From contig CAJURQ010000010.1 in NCBI GenBank assembly GCA_910588955.1, positions 1 to 64,000 on the forward strand: a stretch of DNA of 64,000 bases. Direction: 5' to 3'. The notes below the pieces were generated by a model that was not told where the DNA came from, ran no database searches, and saw nothing but the letters and a program-made list of their open reading frames with translations. Shown here piece by piece: positions 17,331-25,466 of the stretch (position 1 is its first letter; the number at the start of each line of letters is the position of its first letter). The DNA is from an uncultured Lachnospiraceae bacterium. GTDB taxonomy: Bacteria > Bacillota > Clostridia > Lachnospirales > Lachnospiraceae. The position numbers and the translations under genes are program-made.

Positions 17331-17402
17331 GTTCCCTTAGTTAAATGGATATAACAGGAGCCTCCTAAGCCCCAGTTGTGGGTTCGATTCCCGCAGGGAA
17401 CG
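17331..17402 (+). tRNA. tRNA-Arg (anticodon CCU)
   Basis: Cloverleaf of 72 bases without encoded CCA. Acceptor 17331-17337 pairs with 17395-17401, discriminator G. D stem 17340-17343 with 17352-17355. Anticodon loop 17362-17368 holds CCT at 17364-17366. T arm 17378-17394 contains TTCGATT. The anticodon stem (17357-17361 with 17369-17373) has one A-C mismatch at its centre. A terminator follows directly. Confidence 0.93.
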
Positions 17403-17405
17403 TTG

Positions 17406-17451
17406 AAAAAAGCTGCAAATTCAAGGATTCTTGAGTTTACAGCTTTTTTTT
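17406..17451 (+). terminator. Intrinsic terminator after tRNA-Arg
   Basis: Long imperfect stem running from AAAGCTG (about 17408) to CAGCTTT (about 17440), centred on a GATT loop, followed by a run of eight T. Confidence 0.9.
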
Positions 17452-17491
17452 AATGCTGCATCTATTGCCCTTATTCAGAATTAGCAGTATC

Positions 17492-18331
17492 CTATTTCAT
17501 TTTCGGATACATTCCAAAAAGCCAGATCAGATACGGGAAAGTAAAGAGCGCCACCACCGCCGCCCATCCGACGCTCTGCCTGTCAACTGCCATGAAGAGA
17601 AAAACAGCCAGCAGCAGAATATAGGGTCCGTTTATCAGCCGGTATACCATTTTTCTCTTTCTGGAAATAGCTGCGTCGCCGCATTCTTCGGGATGGGTCA
17701 TAGTACAGTGTACTGTTGCACCGAAACGTCCAAAGATACGCTCGGCTCTGTACTCCACACCGTCCAGTTTAAAAATCGGATACATACCCTCCTTGATGAT
17801 TTCCAGATTTTGATTGTTTTCATTGGCGTATAAAAACAGCGCTTCCAGAAATTCACCGGGATTCATTACCATCGTATCCGGCTGGAAAGAAAAACTCCGC
17901 TTACGCTGCGCTTCTGTATATATTTTATAATCTTTTACAATTGACATAAACATACCCCCATTTCGCTCGATTTGATCCATTTTTTCCAGTGTGCCGTCCA
18001 CGTCTAAAGTTCCAGTATCTGTCCGGAGCAGATCGCTGCAAACATCAATACAGGATTTTAACTGCTGCTGCCGTGCCTGCAGTTTTTTCATATGCTGTTC
18101 CAGCAGTAAGTGAAACGGTATTTCCTCTGACAGAAGGCTGTGAATATCTTCCAGCGAGAAATCCAGTTTTCGCAGAAGTTTAATTGTTTTAAGCGTTGTG
18201 ATATCTTCCTCCGAATATTCACGATAATTATTTTCGGGATTTCTGATCGGGTGAAGCAGCTCCTTCTTTTCATAAAAACGGATATTCTGTTTGGTGATTC
18301 CTGTCAGACGTTCCAGTTCATTGATGTTCAA
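17492..18331 (-). CDS. MerR-family regulator with C-terminal membrane segments
   Basis: A 279-residue regulator. The N-terminal MerR winged helix-turn-helix is clear (NINELERLTGITKQNIRFYE, residues 2-21, then NNYREYSEEDI), followed by a helical dimerisation arm. The C-terminal part is unusual: two hydrophobic segments near residues 232-250 and 254-274 (GPYILLLAVFLFMAV and AAVVALFTFPYLIWLFGMY). It is therefore probably membrane-tethered. No cysteine cluster for metal binding is seen. The gene has its own MerR-type promoter (18364-18395) and so is likely autoregulated. It lies downstream of, and on the same strand as, the D,D-carboxypeptidase gene. Confidence 0.85.
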   Translation of the reverse strand: MNINELERLTGITKQNIRFYEKKELLHPIRNPENNYREYSEEDITTLKTIKLLRKLDFSLEDIHSLLSEEIPFHLLLEQHMKKLQARQQQLKSCIDVCSDLLRTDTGTLDVDGTLEKMDQIERNGGMFMSIVKDYKIYTEAQRKRSFSFQPDTMVMNPGEFLEALFLYANENNQNLEIIKEGMYPIFKLDGVEYRAERIFGRFGATVHCTMTHPEECGDAAISRKRKMVYRLINGPYILLLAVFLFMAVDRQSVGWAAVVALFTFPYLIWLFGMYPKMK

Positions 18332-18363
18332 GAAATGTACCTCCTTTCCCTGTTTGTTGAGTT

Positions 18364-18395
18364 AAGTATAGGGGGTATACTTAGTATAAGGTCAA
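18364..18395 (-). promoter_or_regulatory. MerR-type promoter and operator
   Basis: On the - strand, -35 TTGACC (18390-18395) and -10 TATACT (18365-18370) are 19 bases apart, the over-long spacer that defines MerR-controlled promoters. A perfect dyad AAGTATA-N5-TATACTT (18364-18382) lies in the spacer and overlaps the -10. Transcription enters the merR-like gene starting at 18331. Confidence 0.88.
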
Positions 18396-18407
18396 GAGGA
18401 TAATGAA

Positions 18408-19919
18408 TTAAAAATCAAAATCGTCAAAATCCGTGCGTATACGCGAACGTCTCCTCTGTTTACGCTTGATTCGGTTGTTTCTGCGCTTCGCCGTTCTCCC
18501 GTTGGTGATTAACGCATGTATCATAAATATGGTGATGACGATAGCGGCGCAAACCAGAATGATAATCAATACTTTTTTGATATTGATGAAAATCGTATCC
18601 TGCGGTTCTGAGTCCGTTTCCGGCTCGGTTTCGGTCTTTTCCACGCTGATATCGGTAGAAGTCATTTTGGTATCAAATTCGTAGGATGAAGCGTTATCGG
18701 TTACGAGGTTCAAATAAGCGTCCCCCACATACATGCCGTGATAAGAGTATTCAATTCCGGCGACGCGGTTCTCATCCGACTGGCTGTAGTCAATCTCTGA
18801 ATCCAGATCCTGAAAGGAAACGGTGTTCGGAATAATAACGTAACTTTCGGTATCTATGGAGAGAATAGGCTTTGAACTGCCAAAAACGTCATTTCCGATT
18901 TGCAGAAAGCCTGTGGATTCAATATTATATTTCTCTTCATTTTCTGAAATATTCAGCACTTGAAAATTGTGGAAACCATAATCAAACAGCTCCACGGTGT
19001 CCGTAAACTGATCCGGGGATTCCTCTTTAAAGACAACGCATACCAGACGCATACCGTTCTTCTCCGCGCAGGTCACAAGGGTTTGTCGGGAATCGCTGGT
19101 GAAACCGGTTTTGCCGCCTAAAATGCCTTCATAGGGAATTTCACCGTTAATTAACTGATGCTTATTGTTTTTATAAAAATCGTCCGGCTGTGTGGCGGTA
19201 GCTTCAAAGTGATGGCGCGCAGTGTTGCTTATTTTGCACAGCATTTCATTGCGGAAGAACAGGCTGGAAATCAGCGCGAGATCGTAAGCGCTCGTATAAT
19301 GTTGGGAGTCATGCAGCCCATTCGGATTGACAAAATGGGTATCAGTACAGCCGATTTCTTGTGCCCGCTCGTTCATCAACGACACAAAATCCTCGATCGA
19401 TCCCGAGACATACTCGCCCGCTGCATTTGCCGCCTCATTGGCGGATGCGACCATAATGCCGTAAAGGCATTCTTCCAGCGTGATAGATTCCCCCTCGTCC
19501 ATACCCATATTAGAGCCGTCTGCGGGAACGCTGAAAACCGCCTCATGGCTGAATTCCACCATATCGTCCAGATTACCCCGTTCCATAGCGAGAAGCGCGG
19601 TCATGATTTTCGTAGTGCTGGCGGGATAAAGACGTTCATGGATATTTTTAGAATAGAGAATCACGCCTGTGTTGGCGTCCATCAGAATCGCGGCTTGCGC
19701 GCCTATCTGCGGACCTGCAGGCCAGTTGTCGATTTCGTTTGACTGGATGGGAAGGGCTTTTCGCGCCTCGGCTTCTTCCTGTAGCTCTTCCAAGCTTGCC
19801 GCCTCCGCGGTCAAAATCAGACCATCCGAAAGAAAAGCGCCAAAAGCCAAAACAAATGCAAGAAGGAGACTTGCGAGCCGTCCGGATTGCAAAAATTTAT
19901 TTTGATGAAATAAAAGCAT
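18408..19919 (-). CDS. D-alanyl-D-alanine carboxypeptidase (PBP5/DacF type)
   Basis: Penicillin-binding serine peptidase that trims the terminal D-Ala from peptidoglycan pentapeptides. The 503-residue protein has a signal peptide ending near AEAA (about 40), the catalytic SxxK as STTK (101-104), SAN (159-161) and KTG (270-272) of family S11. The C-terminus has a transmembrane helix (VLIIILVCAAIVITIFMIHA region) and a very basic cytoplasmic tail with RRNNRIKRKQRRR, so it is membrane-anchored. ATG 19919 has AAAGG upstream; a longer reading to 19991 lacks this. A dyad at 19990-20021 overlies the upstream region. Confidence 0.93.
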   Translation of the reverse strand: MLLFHQNKFLQSGRLASLLLAFVLAFGAFLSDGLILTAEAASLEELQEEAEARKALPIQSNEIDNWPAGPQIGAQAAILMDANTGVILYSKNIHERLYPASTTKIMTALLAMERGNLDDMVEFSHEAVFSVPADGSNMGMDEGESITLEECLYGIMVASANEAANAAGEYVSGSIEDFVSLMNERAQEIGCTDTHFVNPNGLHDSQHYTSAYDLALISSLFFRNEMLCKISNTARHHFEATATQPDDFYKNNKHQLINGEIPYEGILGGKTGFTSDSRQTLVTCAEKNGMRLVCVVFKEESPDQFTDTVELFDYGFHNFQVLNISENEEKYNIESTGFLQIGNDVFGSSKPILSIDTESYVIIPNTVSFQDLDSEIDYSQSDENRVAGIEYSYHGMYVGDAYLNLVTDNASSYEFDTKMTSTDISVEKTETEPETDSEPQDTIFINIKKVLIIILVCAAIVITIFMIHALITNGRTAKRRNNRIKRKQRRRSRIRTDFDDFDF

Positions 19920-19989
19920 GGGGTAAAACCTTTCTATAATAACAAATATATGATATAAGTCATAAATTATGAGTCTGTCCTTACCTATC

Positions 19990-20021
19990 ATACACTATTT
20001 GAAAGAAAAACTGTAGTGTAT
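19990..20021. promoter_or_regulatory. Dyad upstream of the carboxypeptidase gene
   Basis: Perfect 8-bp arms ATACACTA (19990-19997) and TAGTGTAT (20014-20021) separated by 16 bases. On the - strand the left arm overlaps a -10-like TATGAT (19987-19992), so it could be an operator for the gene starting at 19919. No regulator is assigned. Confidence 0.4.
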
Positions 20022-20057
20022 TCACAAAAAATACAAAATGAGTTAAAATATATCAAG

Positions 20058-20104
20058 CGCAAAAGAAAAACAAGCGGCGCGAAGCGACATTTGTTTTTCT
20101 TGCG
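20058..20104. repeat. Short palindromic repeat, family B copy 1
   Basis: Inverted repeat with arms at 20058-20073 and 20091-20104, containing AGAAAAACAA and its complement TTGTTTTTCT. The same arms, with the same GACATTTGTTTTTCT right side, occur at 63824-63890. Both copies end about 26-28 bases before a start codon. Confidence 0.6.
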
Positions 20105-20131
20105 AGTATTTAAAATCAAAAGGGAAAAGAC

Positions 20132-20770
20132 ATGAGACTAAGAAATGTGACAGGATCAAGGGAAGTGATAGCGGCGTGTGATTATGTGATACATAATCCG
20201 CAGGAATGCCGGGGAAAATGGCATGAGATTTTCGGAAACGATTCCCCTATCCGCATAGAGATCGGTATGGGAAAAGGTCGTTTTATTATGGATCTGGCAA
20301 GGCAGAATCCGGATGTCAATTATGTGGGAATCGAGAAATATTCCAGCGTGTTGATTCGGGGTATACAGAAACTTGAGGCTGATCCGCTGCCGAACCTTTA
20401 TTTTATCCGCATGGAGGCGGAGGAGATTACGTCTGTTTTCGGTGCGGGAGAGGTAGACCGCATTTATTTGAATTTTTCCGATCCGTGGCCGAAGGACAGA
20501 CACGCGAAACGCAGACTTCCCTCCCGTGAATTTTTACACCGTTACGATGAGATACTAATACCGGACGGCGTGATTGAGTTTAAGACGGATAACCGTGATT
20601 TGTTTCAGTTTGCGCTGGAAGAGCTGGAACCGGCGGGATGGAAAATCTTACAGAAGACGGAGGACCTTCACCATAACGCGCAGATGATGGAAGGGAACGT
20701 CATGACGGAGTACGAGGAACGGTTTTCCTCGAAAGGAAACCCGATTTACAAATATGTGATTGCGAGATAA
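20132..20770 (+). CDS. trmB: tRNA (guanine-N7-)-methyltransferase TrmB
   Basis: SAM-dependent enzyme making m7G46 in the tRNA variable loop. The 212-residue protein has the SAM motif IEIGMGKGRFI (about 44-54), NYVGIEKYSSV, and the family signature NFSDPWPKDRHAKRRL (about 115-130), plus TDNRDLF near 151. GGGAAAAG precedes ATG 20132. It is followed about 100 bases later by trxA on the same strand. Confidence 0.95.
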   Translation: MRLRNVTGSREVIAACDYVIHNPQECRGKWHEIFGNDSPIRIEIGMGKGRFIMDLARQNPDVNYVGIEKYSSVLIRGIQKLEADPLPNLYFIRMEAEEITSVFGAGEVDRIYLNFSDPWPKDRHAKRRLPSREFLHRYDEILIPDGVIEFKTDNRDLFQFALEELEPAGWKILQKTEDLHHNAQMMEGNVMTEYEERFSSKGNPIYKYVIAR

Positions 20771-20874
20771 AAATGCGGACAGGCATATGCAGAAAGAAAT
20801 ACTACGATGTGTGCGTTAAAAGTGGTTACTTATAAAAATCAGAATAGAAAAGGAAATGATAAGGAGGAAAAAAG

Positions 20875-21192
20875 ATGGAGTACAAATTTACAAGCCAAAA
20901 TTTTGAGAGCGAGGTATTGGAGTCGGAAGTTCCCGTATTGGTGGATTTTTATGCGGACTGGTGCGGTCCCTGTAAGATGATGGCACCCATTATTGCGCAG
21001 CTGGCGGAGAAGTATGACGGAAAAGTAAAAGTCGGAAAGTGCAATGTAGACGAGGAGGACGGGCTTGCCAGAATGTATCGTGTCATGAACATTCCCAATA
21101 TGAAGATTTTCGTGAAGGGCGAAGCGGTCGGAAATATCGTGGGAGCGGTAGCGCCGGAAGAGCTGGAAGCGGAACTGGCAAAAGTGCTGTAA
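20875..21192 (+). CDS. trxA: Thioredoxin
   Basis: A 105-residue cytoplasmic thiol-disulfide reductase with the active site WCGPC (29-33), the buried aspartate in VDFYADWC and the cis-proline region MNIPNMKIF. AAGGAGG lies before ATG 20875. It ends just ahead of a strong terminator (21199-21244). No thioredoxin reductase gene is in the window. Confidence 0.96.
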   Translation: MEYKFTSQNFESEVLESEVPVLVDFYADWCGPCKMMAPIIAQLAEKYDGKVKVGKCNVDEEDGLARMYRVMNIPNMKIFVKGEAVGNIVGAVAPEELEAELAKVL

Positions 21193-21198
21193 AAGAAA

Positions 21199-21244
21199 TG
21201 TGCTGCAAAACTTTTCTTGTGTTTTGCAGCACATAGTTTTTTTG
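21199..21244. terminator. Terminator after trxA
   Basis: A 13-base inverted repeat, 21199-21211 with 21221-21233, followed by TAG and seven T. It separates trxA from the convergent small membrane protein gene. Confidence 0.88.
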
Positions 21245-21269
21245 AAACAGACTGCCGGGTCCGCGTCTA

Positions 21270-21461
21270 TCATATGATAAAAAGCGCAATGATAGTAATC
21301 AGGAAAGCCGCCAATAGGAACATTACAACGTAGGCAATCCTGCGTTTTACGGGTGATATGGGCGTATTGCTTCTCTTATTTTCATAATCCGTAAACTGTG
21401 CGCTGAAAGCGGCATTACGCATCGGGTCACGGTTAGGATTGAATGTGCCAAAAGTTCCCAT
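21270..21461 (-). CDS. Small single-pass membrane protein downstream of antiporter
   Basis: A 63-residue protein with a polar, Asn/Arg-rich N-terminus and one hydrophobic helix at the C-terminus (about 42-63, VVMFLLAAFLITIIALFII). GAGGA lies upstream of its ATG at 21461, overlapping the last codons of the antiporter; its start is one base past the antiporter stop, so it is very likely translationally coupled to it. No family recognised. It could be an accessory subunit of the transporter; that is inference from position only. Confidence 0.6.
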   Translation of the reverse strand: MGTFGTFNPNRDPMRNAAFSAQFTDYENKRSNTPISPVKRRIAYVVMFLLAAFLITIIALFII

Positions 21462-21462
21462 A

Positions 21463-22635
21463 TTAATTGTCCTCTTTATTATATAGGAATTTCAATATAA
21501 TCGGTGTTGCGATGGAAGAGAACAGAATCAGCAAAATCACCGCCATAAAATAATCGGAAGTCAGTAAATTTGCCGCCAATCCCTTCTGTGCCACAATCAG
21601 CGCCACCTCTCCGCGGGTCATCATGCCGACGCCGATTTTTACGGAATCGGAGAAGGTGTAACGACAGAGCTTGGCGGCAAGTCCGCAGCCGATGATTTTT
21701 GCTAACAGCGCAACAACTACGAAGCAGATACAGAAGATAAACAACGTGGAGTCCATTGCGTCAAAATTGGTTTTCAGACCGATGCTTGCGAAAAACAGGG
21801 GACCGAAAAGCATGTAGGAGCTAACGTCCACTTTTCTCTCTATGTAGGTATTGTCGCTCAAGTTGCATAGCACGATGCCGGCTATGTACGCTCCCGTGAT
21901 ATCCGCAATGCCGAAATATTTTTCCGCCACATAGGAAAGACCGAAACAAAAAGCCATGGCGACAATGGGAATGCGCCTCGTATGGGGATAGCGTTTATCC
22001 AGAGCCAGAAAAATTTTAAATGTGACAAAACCACCTATCACAGCGACAATAAAGAAAACAATGGTTTTTAAAATAACCATGCCGGGATGAGAGTCCGGGG
22101 ACCTAAACCCGATTACAAACGTGAGTACGATAATGCCGATTACGTCGTCGATGATGGCGGCGCTGACAATTGTTGTGCCCACCTTACTTTTAATTTTACC
22201 CAGTTCCTGCAATGCCGCTACGGTAATGCTCACGCTGGTGGCAGTCATGATCGTGCCGATAAAGACAGCCTTGAAAAACTCTTCGCTGCCCCAAGGAGCA
22301 ACGCCGTAAAAACCCATGTATAAAAGTGCGCCAAACACCAGCGGTACAAACACGCCCGCGCAGGCGATCAGAAAAGCGATCGGTCCCGTTTTGACTAATT
22401 CCTTCAAGTCTGTTTCCAGTCCCACCTCAAACATCAGAAGGACGACGCCGATCTCCGCCATCTGTGTGATAAAGTCAGAAGGTTCCACCCAGCCCAGCAC
22501 ACAGGGACCGATTAGCAGTCCTGCCACAATCTGCCCCACAACCTGAGGCGCCTTACATTTCCTTGCCAACACTGCAAAAAATTTTGCGGCGAAAATAATA
22601 ATCGCCAAGTCTCTCAACACTTCATAAGCTTCCAT
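21463..22635 (-). CDS. Cation:proton antiporter (CPA2, Kef/NhaS-type)
   Basis: A 390-residue membrane protein of the Na+/H+ exchanger (PF00999) superfamily with about 12 hydrophobic segments. Motifs include QVVGQIVAGLLIGPCVLGW near the N-terminus, VLLMFEVGLETDLKEL, SVSITVAALQELG, and AAIIDDVIGIIVL, where the DD pair is the expected ion-binding site. No C-terminal TrkA-N domain is present, so it is a short exchanger rather than full Kef. ATG 22635 is used because GAGGAGG lies seven bases upstream. The small membrane protein gene follows directly. Confidence 0.9.
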   Translation of the reverse strand: MEAYEVLRDLAIIIFAAKFFAVLARKCKAPQVVGQIVAGLLIGPCVLGWVEPSDFITQMAEIGVVLLMFEVGLETDLKELVKTGPIAFLIACAGVFVPLVFGALLYMGFYGVAPWGSEEFFKAVFIGTIMTATSVSITVAALQELGKIKSKVGTTIVSAAIIDDVIGIIVLTFVIGFRSPDSHPGMVILKTIVFFIVAVIGGFVTFKIFLALDKRYPHTRRIPIVAMAFCFGLSYVAEKYFGIADITGAYIAGIVLCNLSDNTYIERKVDVSSYMLFGPLFFASIGLKTNFDAMDSTLFIFCICFVVVALLAKIIGCGLAAKLCRYTFSDSVKIGVGMMTRGEVALIVAQKGLAANLLTSDYFMAVILLILFSSIATPIILKFLYNKEDN

Positions 22636-22722
22636 AACAAACCTCCTCACAGAAATTCGCTACATAAGAATACACCTTTTATGAGGAAAAAACAAGAGAT
22701 ATGGAACCTCATTTCTAATATT

Positions 22723-23292
22723 TTAACGAAAAAGGACGGATCTGTCCGACGAATAAGAAATACCGGATCCCGTGTTCGGACGCATGGCGCACCGGGCGCC
22801 GTCCGCGATGAAAACCAGTAAAAGGAAAAGAGCAGTAATTATGCGCCATTTGGGGGAGATTCTTTCGTACAATTTTTCATAAATAGGTAGGAAGAGACAG
22901 ACCAGAATCGTTCCGCCAAGCCCGAAGACCACCGCTCCCAGAAGACAGACTCTCCCGCTGAGATTTAAGAAGTGTCCGCTGTAATCCCACCAGCGGATGC
23001 CCCATTTGCGCTCGAGGAAAAAACTGGTCAGATATTCCAGAACCGTACAGACAGTCATGGAAAGTACAAATACCAACAATGGTTTTTTTCTGATGTGGGA
23101 GAGTAATACGCAGAGCAAAAACCCGCCGGCTCCGTAGATGGGAAGATAGGGTCCCTCATATACGCCCCTGTTTATAAAGGCGTGTTCCGTAAAAAGAAAC
23201 AGCAGTACTTCCCAGAGCCAGCCCACAAAGGCGGTGATGAAAAAGAGGAGAACATAAAAGATAAAGCAGTCGGAGGTTGGTTTTCTTTTCAT
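22723..23292 (-). CDS. CmpB-like integral membrane protein (putative ABC-transporter type IV family)
   Basis: A 189-residue polytopic membrane protein with about five hydrophobic segments. The opening WLWEVLLFLF, NRGVYEGPYLPIYGAGG and later RWWDYSGHFLNLSGRVCL are characteristic of the ABC_trans_CmpB family (PF06541), whose transporter label is tentative. I use ATG 23292, where the family motif begins shortly after; a longer reading to 23388 would add a poorly conserved tail and has no binding site. It lies divergent to, and partly within the upstream region of, the nuclease gene. Confidence 0.75.
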   Translation of the reverse strand: MKRKPTSDCFIFYVLLFFITAFVGWLWEVLLFLFTEHAFINRGVYEGPYLPIYGAGGFLLCVLLSHIRKKPLLVFVLSMTVCTVLEYLTSFFLERKWGIRWWDYSGHFLNLSGRVCLLGAVVFGLGGTILVCLFLPIYEKLYERISPKWRIITALFLLLVFIADGARCAMRPNTGSGISYSSDRSVLFR

Positions 23293-23435
23293 GTTCTCAG
23301 AATGTCCGATTTTTGGGGGATTATTCAAAGGAGCTTTTAAAGTTTCTGGACGAGTGGGATAAAAATTCTCCAAAAAGTCAGTTTTCAAAAAATATTGTCC
23401 GATGTATAATAAAAGAAACGAAAGAAGGTGACATT

Positions 23436-24245
23436 TTGAATACAGCAGAGCAGACGCGTCAACAGGATTTAGAGCGGATAAAGTTATTCCGCTATATGGA
23501 TGACGATTTTATGACTGCCTGCCTTGAAGATAATATTGAGGGTGTGGAACTGATACTTCAGATTGTCTTAGGGCGGAAGGATATAACGATCAAATCAGTC
23601 CGCACACAAAAACCGTTGAAGAATTTGCAGGGGCGTTCTGCTGTTTTAGATGTTCATGCGGTTGACAGCACAAAGAAAGAATTTGATGTTGAAATCCAGC
23701 GGCAGGATGCAGGAACAGGCGCAAAGAGAGCAAGGCATAACAGCAGCCTTTTGGACGCGCATATATTAAAGCCGGGAGAAGATACGGAGGATATTCCCGA
23801 CAGTTATGTTATTTTCATTACAGAAAATGATGTTATGAAAGGAAACCAATCAATATATCCGATAGAAAGATATGTCACGATCGGGGAAGATAAGGTATTG
23901 TTTGGCGATGGTTCGCATATCATATATGTTAATGGAAAGTATCGGGGAGATAATGAGATTGGCAGGCTGATGCACGATTTTTCATGTACCAATCCTGATG
24001 ATATGAATTATGATGTTCTTGCATGGAAAGCAAGATATTTCAAGCAGGACGAGAAAGGAGTGGCGGCTATGTGTAAGATGATGGAAGATATGCGGAATGA
24101 AGCGGCTAAGAAAACTACAAAAGACAATGCCCGCAGACTTTTGAAATTAGGAAAAATAAAAATAGATGAACTATCTGAATGTTTTCCTAGTTTGTCTGAT
24201 AGTGATGTTAAGGAACTTGAAGCCGAGGTTATGCAGTTAGCATAA
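23436..24245 (+). CDS. PD-(D/E)XK nuclease-family transposase-like protein (Rpn/PDDEXK_2)
   Basis: A 269-residue protein of the PDDEXK_2/Rpn family. The N-terminal RIKLFRYMDDDFMTACLED segment and the catalytic core LDVHAVDSTKKEFDVEIQ (Asp72 and Glu86-x-Gln88) match the family, which includes recombination-promoting nucleases and proteins long annotated as transposases. A Lys-rich stretch (YFKQDEKGV, then MMEDMRNEAAKK) and a C-terminal helical region follow. TTG 23436 is chosen for AAGAAGG upstream. It is a lone gene with a strong terminator after it and a tRNA-Pro gene beyond, a typical site for acquired genes. No terminal repeats were found. Confidence 0.82.
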   Translation: MNTAEQTRQQDLERIKLFRYMDDDFMTACLEDNIEGVELILQIVLGRKDITIKSVRTQKPLKNLQGRSAVLDVHAVDSTKKEFDVEIQRQDAGTGAKRARHNSSLLDAHILKPGEDTEDIPDSYVIFITENDVMKGNQSIYPIERYVTIGEDKVLFGDGSHIIYVNGKYRGDNEIGRLMHDFSCTNPDDMNYDVLAWKARYFKQDEKGVAAMCKMMEDMRNEAAKKTTKDNARRLLKLGKIKIDELSECFPSLSDSDVKELEAEVMQLA

Positions 24246-24280
24246 TCGGCAAAATAATTTGATATCAAAATAACAGCGTA

Positions 24281-24320
24281 AAGGCGCATGGAACAGTAAA
24301 TTGTAAACCATGCGCCTTTT
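24281..24320. terminator. Terminator between nuclease and tRNA-Pro
   Basis: An 11-bp stem, 24281-24291 with 24308-24318, followed on the + strand by TTCTTCT. It separates the convergent nuclease and tRNA-Pro genes. Confidence 0.85.
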
Positions 24321-24327
24321 CTTCTAG

Positions 24328-24401
24328 TCGAAGCGACAGGATTTGAACCTGCGACCTCTGCGTCCCGAACGCAGCGCTCTACCAAACTGAGCCACGCTTC
24401 G
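24328..24401 (-). tRNA. tRNA-Pro (anticodon CGG)
   Basis: A 74-base cloverleaf on the - strand with acceptor CGAAGCG/CGCTTCG, D arm GCTCAGTTTGGTAGAGC, anticodon stem CTGCG/CGCAG around loop TTCGGGA and T arm GCAGG-TTCAAAT-CCTGT, discriminator A. Anticodon CGG reads CCG. No encoded CCA is seen. Confidence 0.94.
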
Positions 24402-24596
24402 CTTTATGAACAACTATGATAATACAACATTCTTAAGGGTATTGTCAATGATTCTGAGAGAATAATTTTGCCGAATCCCCCTATTTATAAACATTTATGA
24501 TATGATAGACTGTATATATTTGCTTTTTCTCTGCAAACGGCGAAATATGCGCGGTATTTTTGCAGGAAGAATTTTGATATTAGGAAGAAGGAAACG

Positions 24597-25454
24597 ATGG
24601 ACAGACATGCGCTCAAAATTCCATGCAACGCCATGCCCTTTATATGCGAGGCAGACTACAGTGTTTCGCTTGGGAAGATGATGCACGCGGATCGGACCGC
24701 GCCGTTTCATGTAGCGATCTATCTGCTCAGAGGCTCCATGGAAATCATAGAGGACGGCGATCGCTATGAACTTTTGCCGCATCGGCTCTTTTTTCTGAAA
24801 AGCGGGGTGCACCATTGGGGAGAAAAGCCTTTTGAGGAAGGGTCCGCTTGGTATTATGCGCATTTTTACTGTAGGGAGCCGGACGCGGGGATGGAGGAGC
24901 TTCCCGGGAATGTGTACTATGATACGAAGGTCTGTCTGAATCCGCAGGACAATGAGAAATATATCGCGATCCCGAAAATGACGGATTGCGAGCGGATGGG
25001 ACAGATACAAAAAAATTTTGAGAAGATGATAGAGGCGCATGTGCACGGGAACATTCCGCAGGCTTCGGTCAGGCTGTGGCAGATTTTTCTCGAGTGCGCA
25101 AAAAGCGCGCCGGGGGATTCCGTGCAAAATGTTTATGTAAGAAAGCTGCGGGAATACATACAGGCGCATTATGCAGAAAGTTTTGAGACAACAGAGGTGG
25201 AGTCGGTCTGTGGTCTTTCCTATAAATATGCGGGAACACTATTTAAGGAAGAAACGGGGCAGACGATCCGTGAATATCAGCGGACGCTGCGCTTACGGAA
25301 AGCGAAGCAGCTGTTGAAGGAGACGGACAAACCGATCACGGACATTGCGCAGCTCATAGGCTTTTCAGATGTGTTTTATTTCAGCAAGGTGTTTCGTGCG
25401 GAGCAGGGATGCCCGCCCAGCGAGTATCGCAGGACGTATATTCCGGGAATTTGA
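24597..25454 (+). CDS. AraC-family transcriptional regulator 1
   Basis: A 285-residue regulator with an N-terminal cupin-like sensing domain (YLLRGSMEIIEDGDRYEL and FFLKSGVHHWGEKP) and a C-terminal double helix-turn-helix of the AraC/XylS type (about 185-282: YIQAHYAESFETTEVESV, IAQLIGFSDVFYFSKVFR, PSEYRR). It leads a cluster with a second AraC gene 12 bases on. GAAGGAAAC precedes the start. Effector and targets unknown. Confidence 0.9.
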   Translation: MDRHALKIPCNAMPFICEADYSVSLGKMMHADRTAPFHVAIYLLRGSMEIIEDGDRYELLPHRLFFLKSGVHHWGEKPFEEGSAWYYAHFYCREPDAGMEELPGNVYYDTKVCLNPQDNEKYIAIPKMTDCERMGQIQKNFEKMIEAHVHGNIPQASVRLWQIFLECAKSAPGDSVQNVYVRKLREYIQAHYAESFETTEVESVCGLSYKYAGTLFKEETGQTIREYQRTLRLRKAKQLLKETDKPITDIAQLIGFSDVFYFSKVFRAEQGCPPSEYRRTYIPGI

Positions 25455-25466
25455 GGATGGAGACAT

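Noticed and set aside
24495..25169. Long - strand frame opposite AraC regulator 1
   Set aside because: It is a shadow of the AraC frame with no recognisable motif. Many similar antisense frames in the GC-rich part were dismissed for the same reason.
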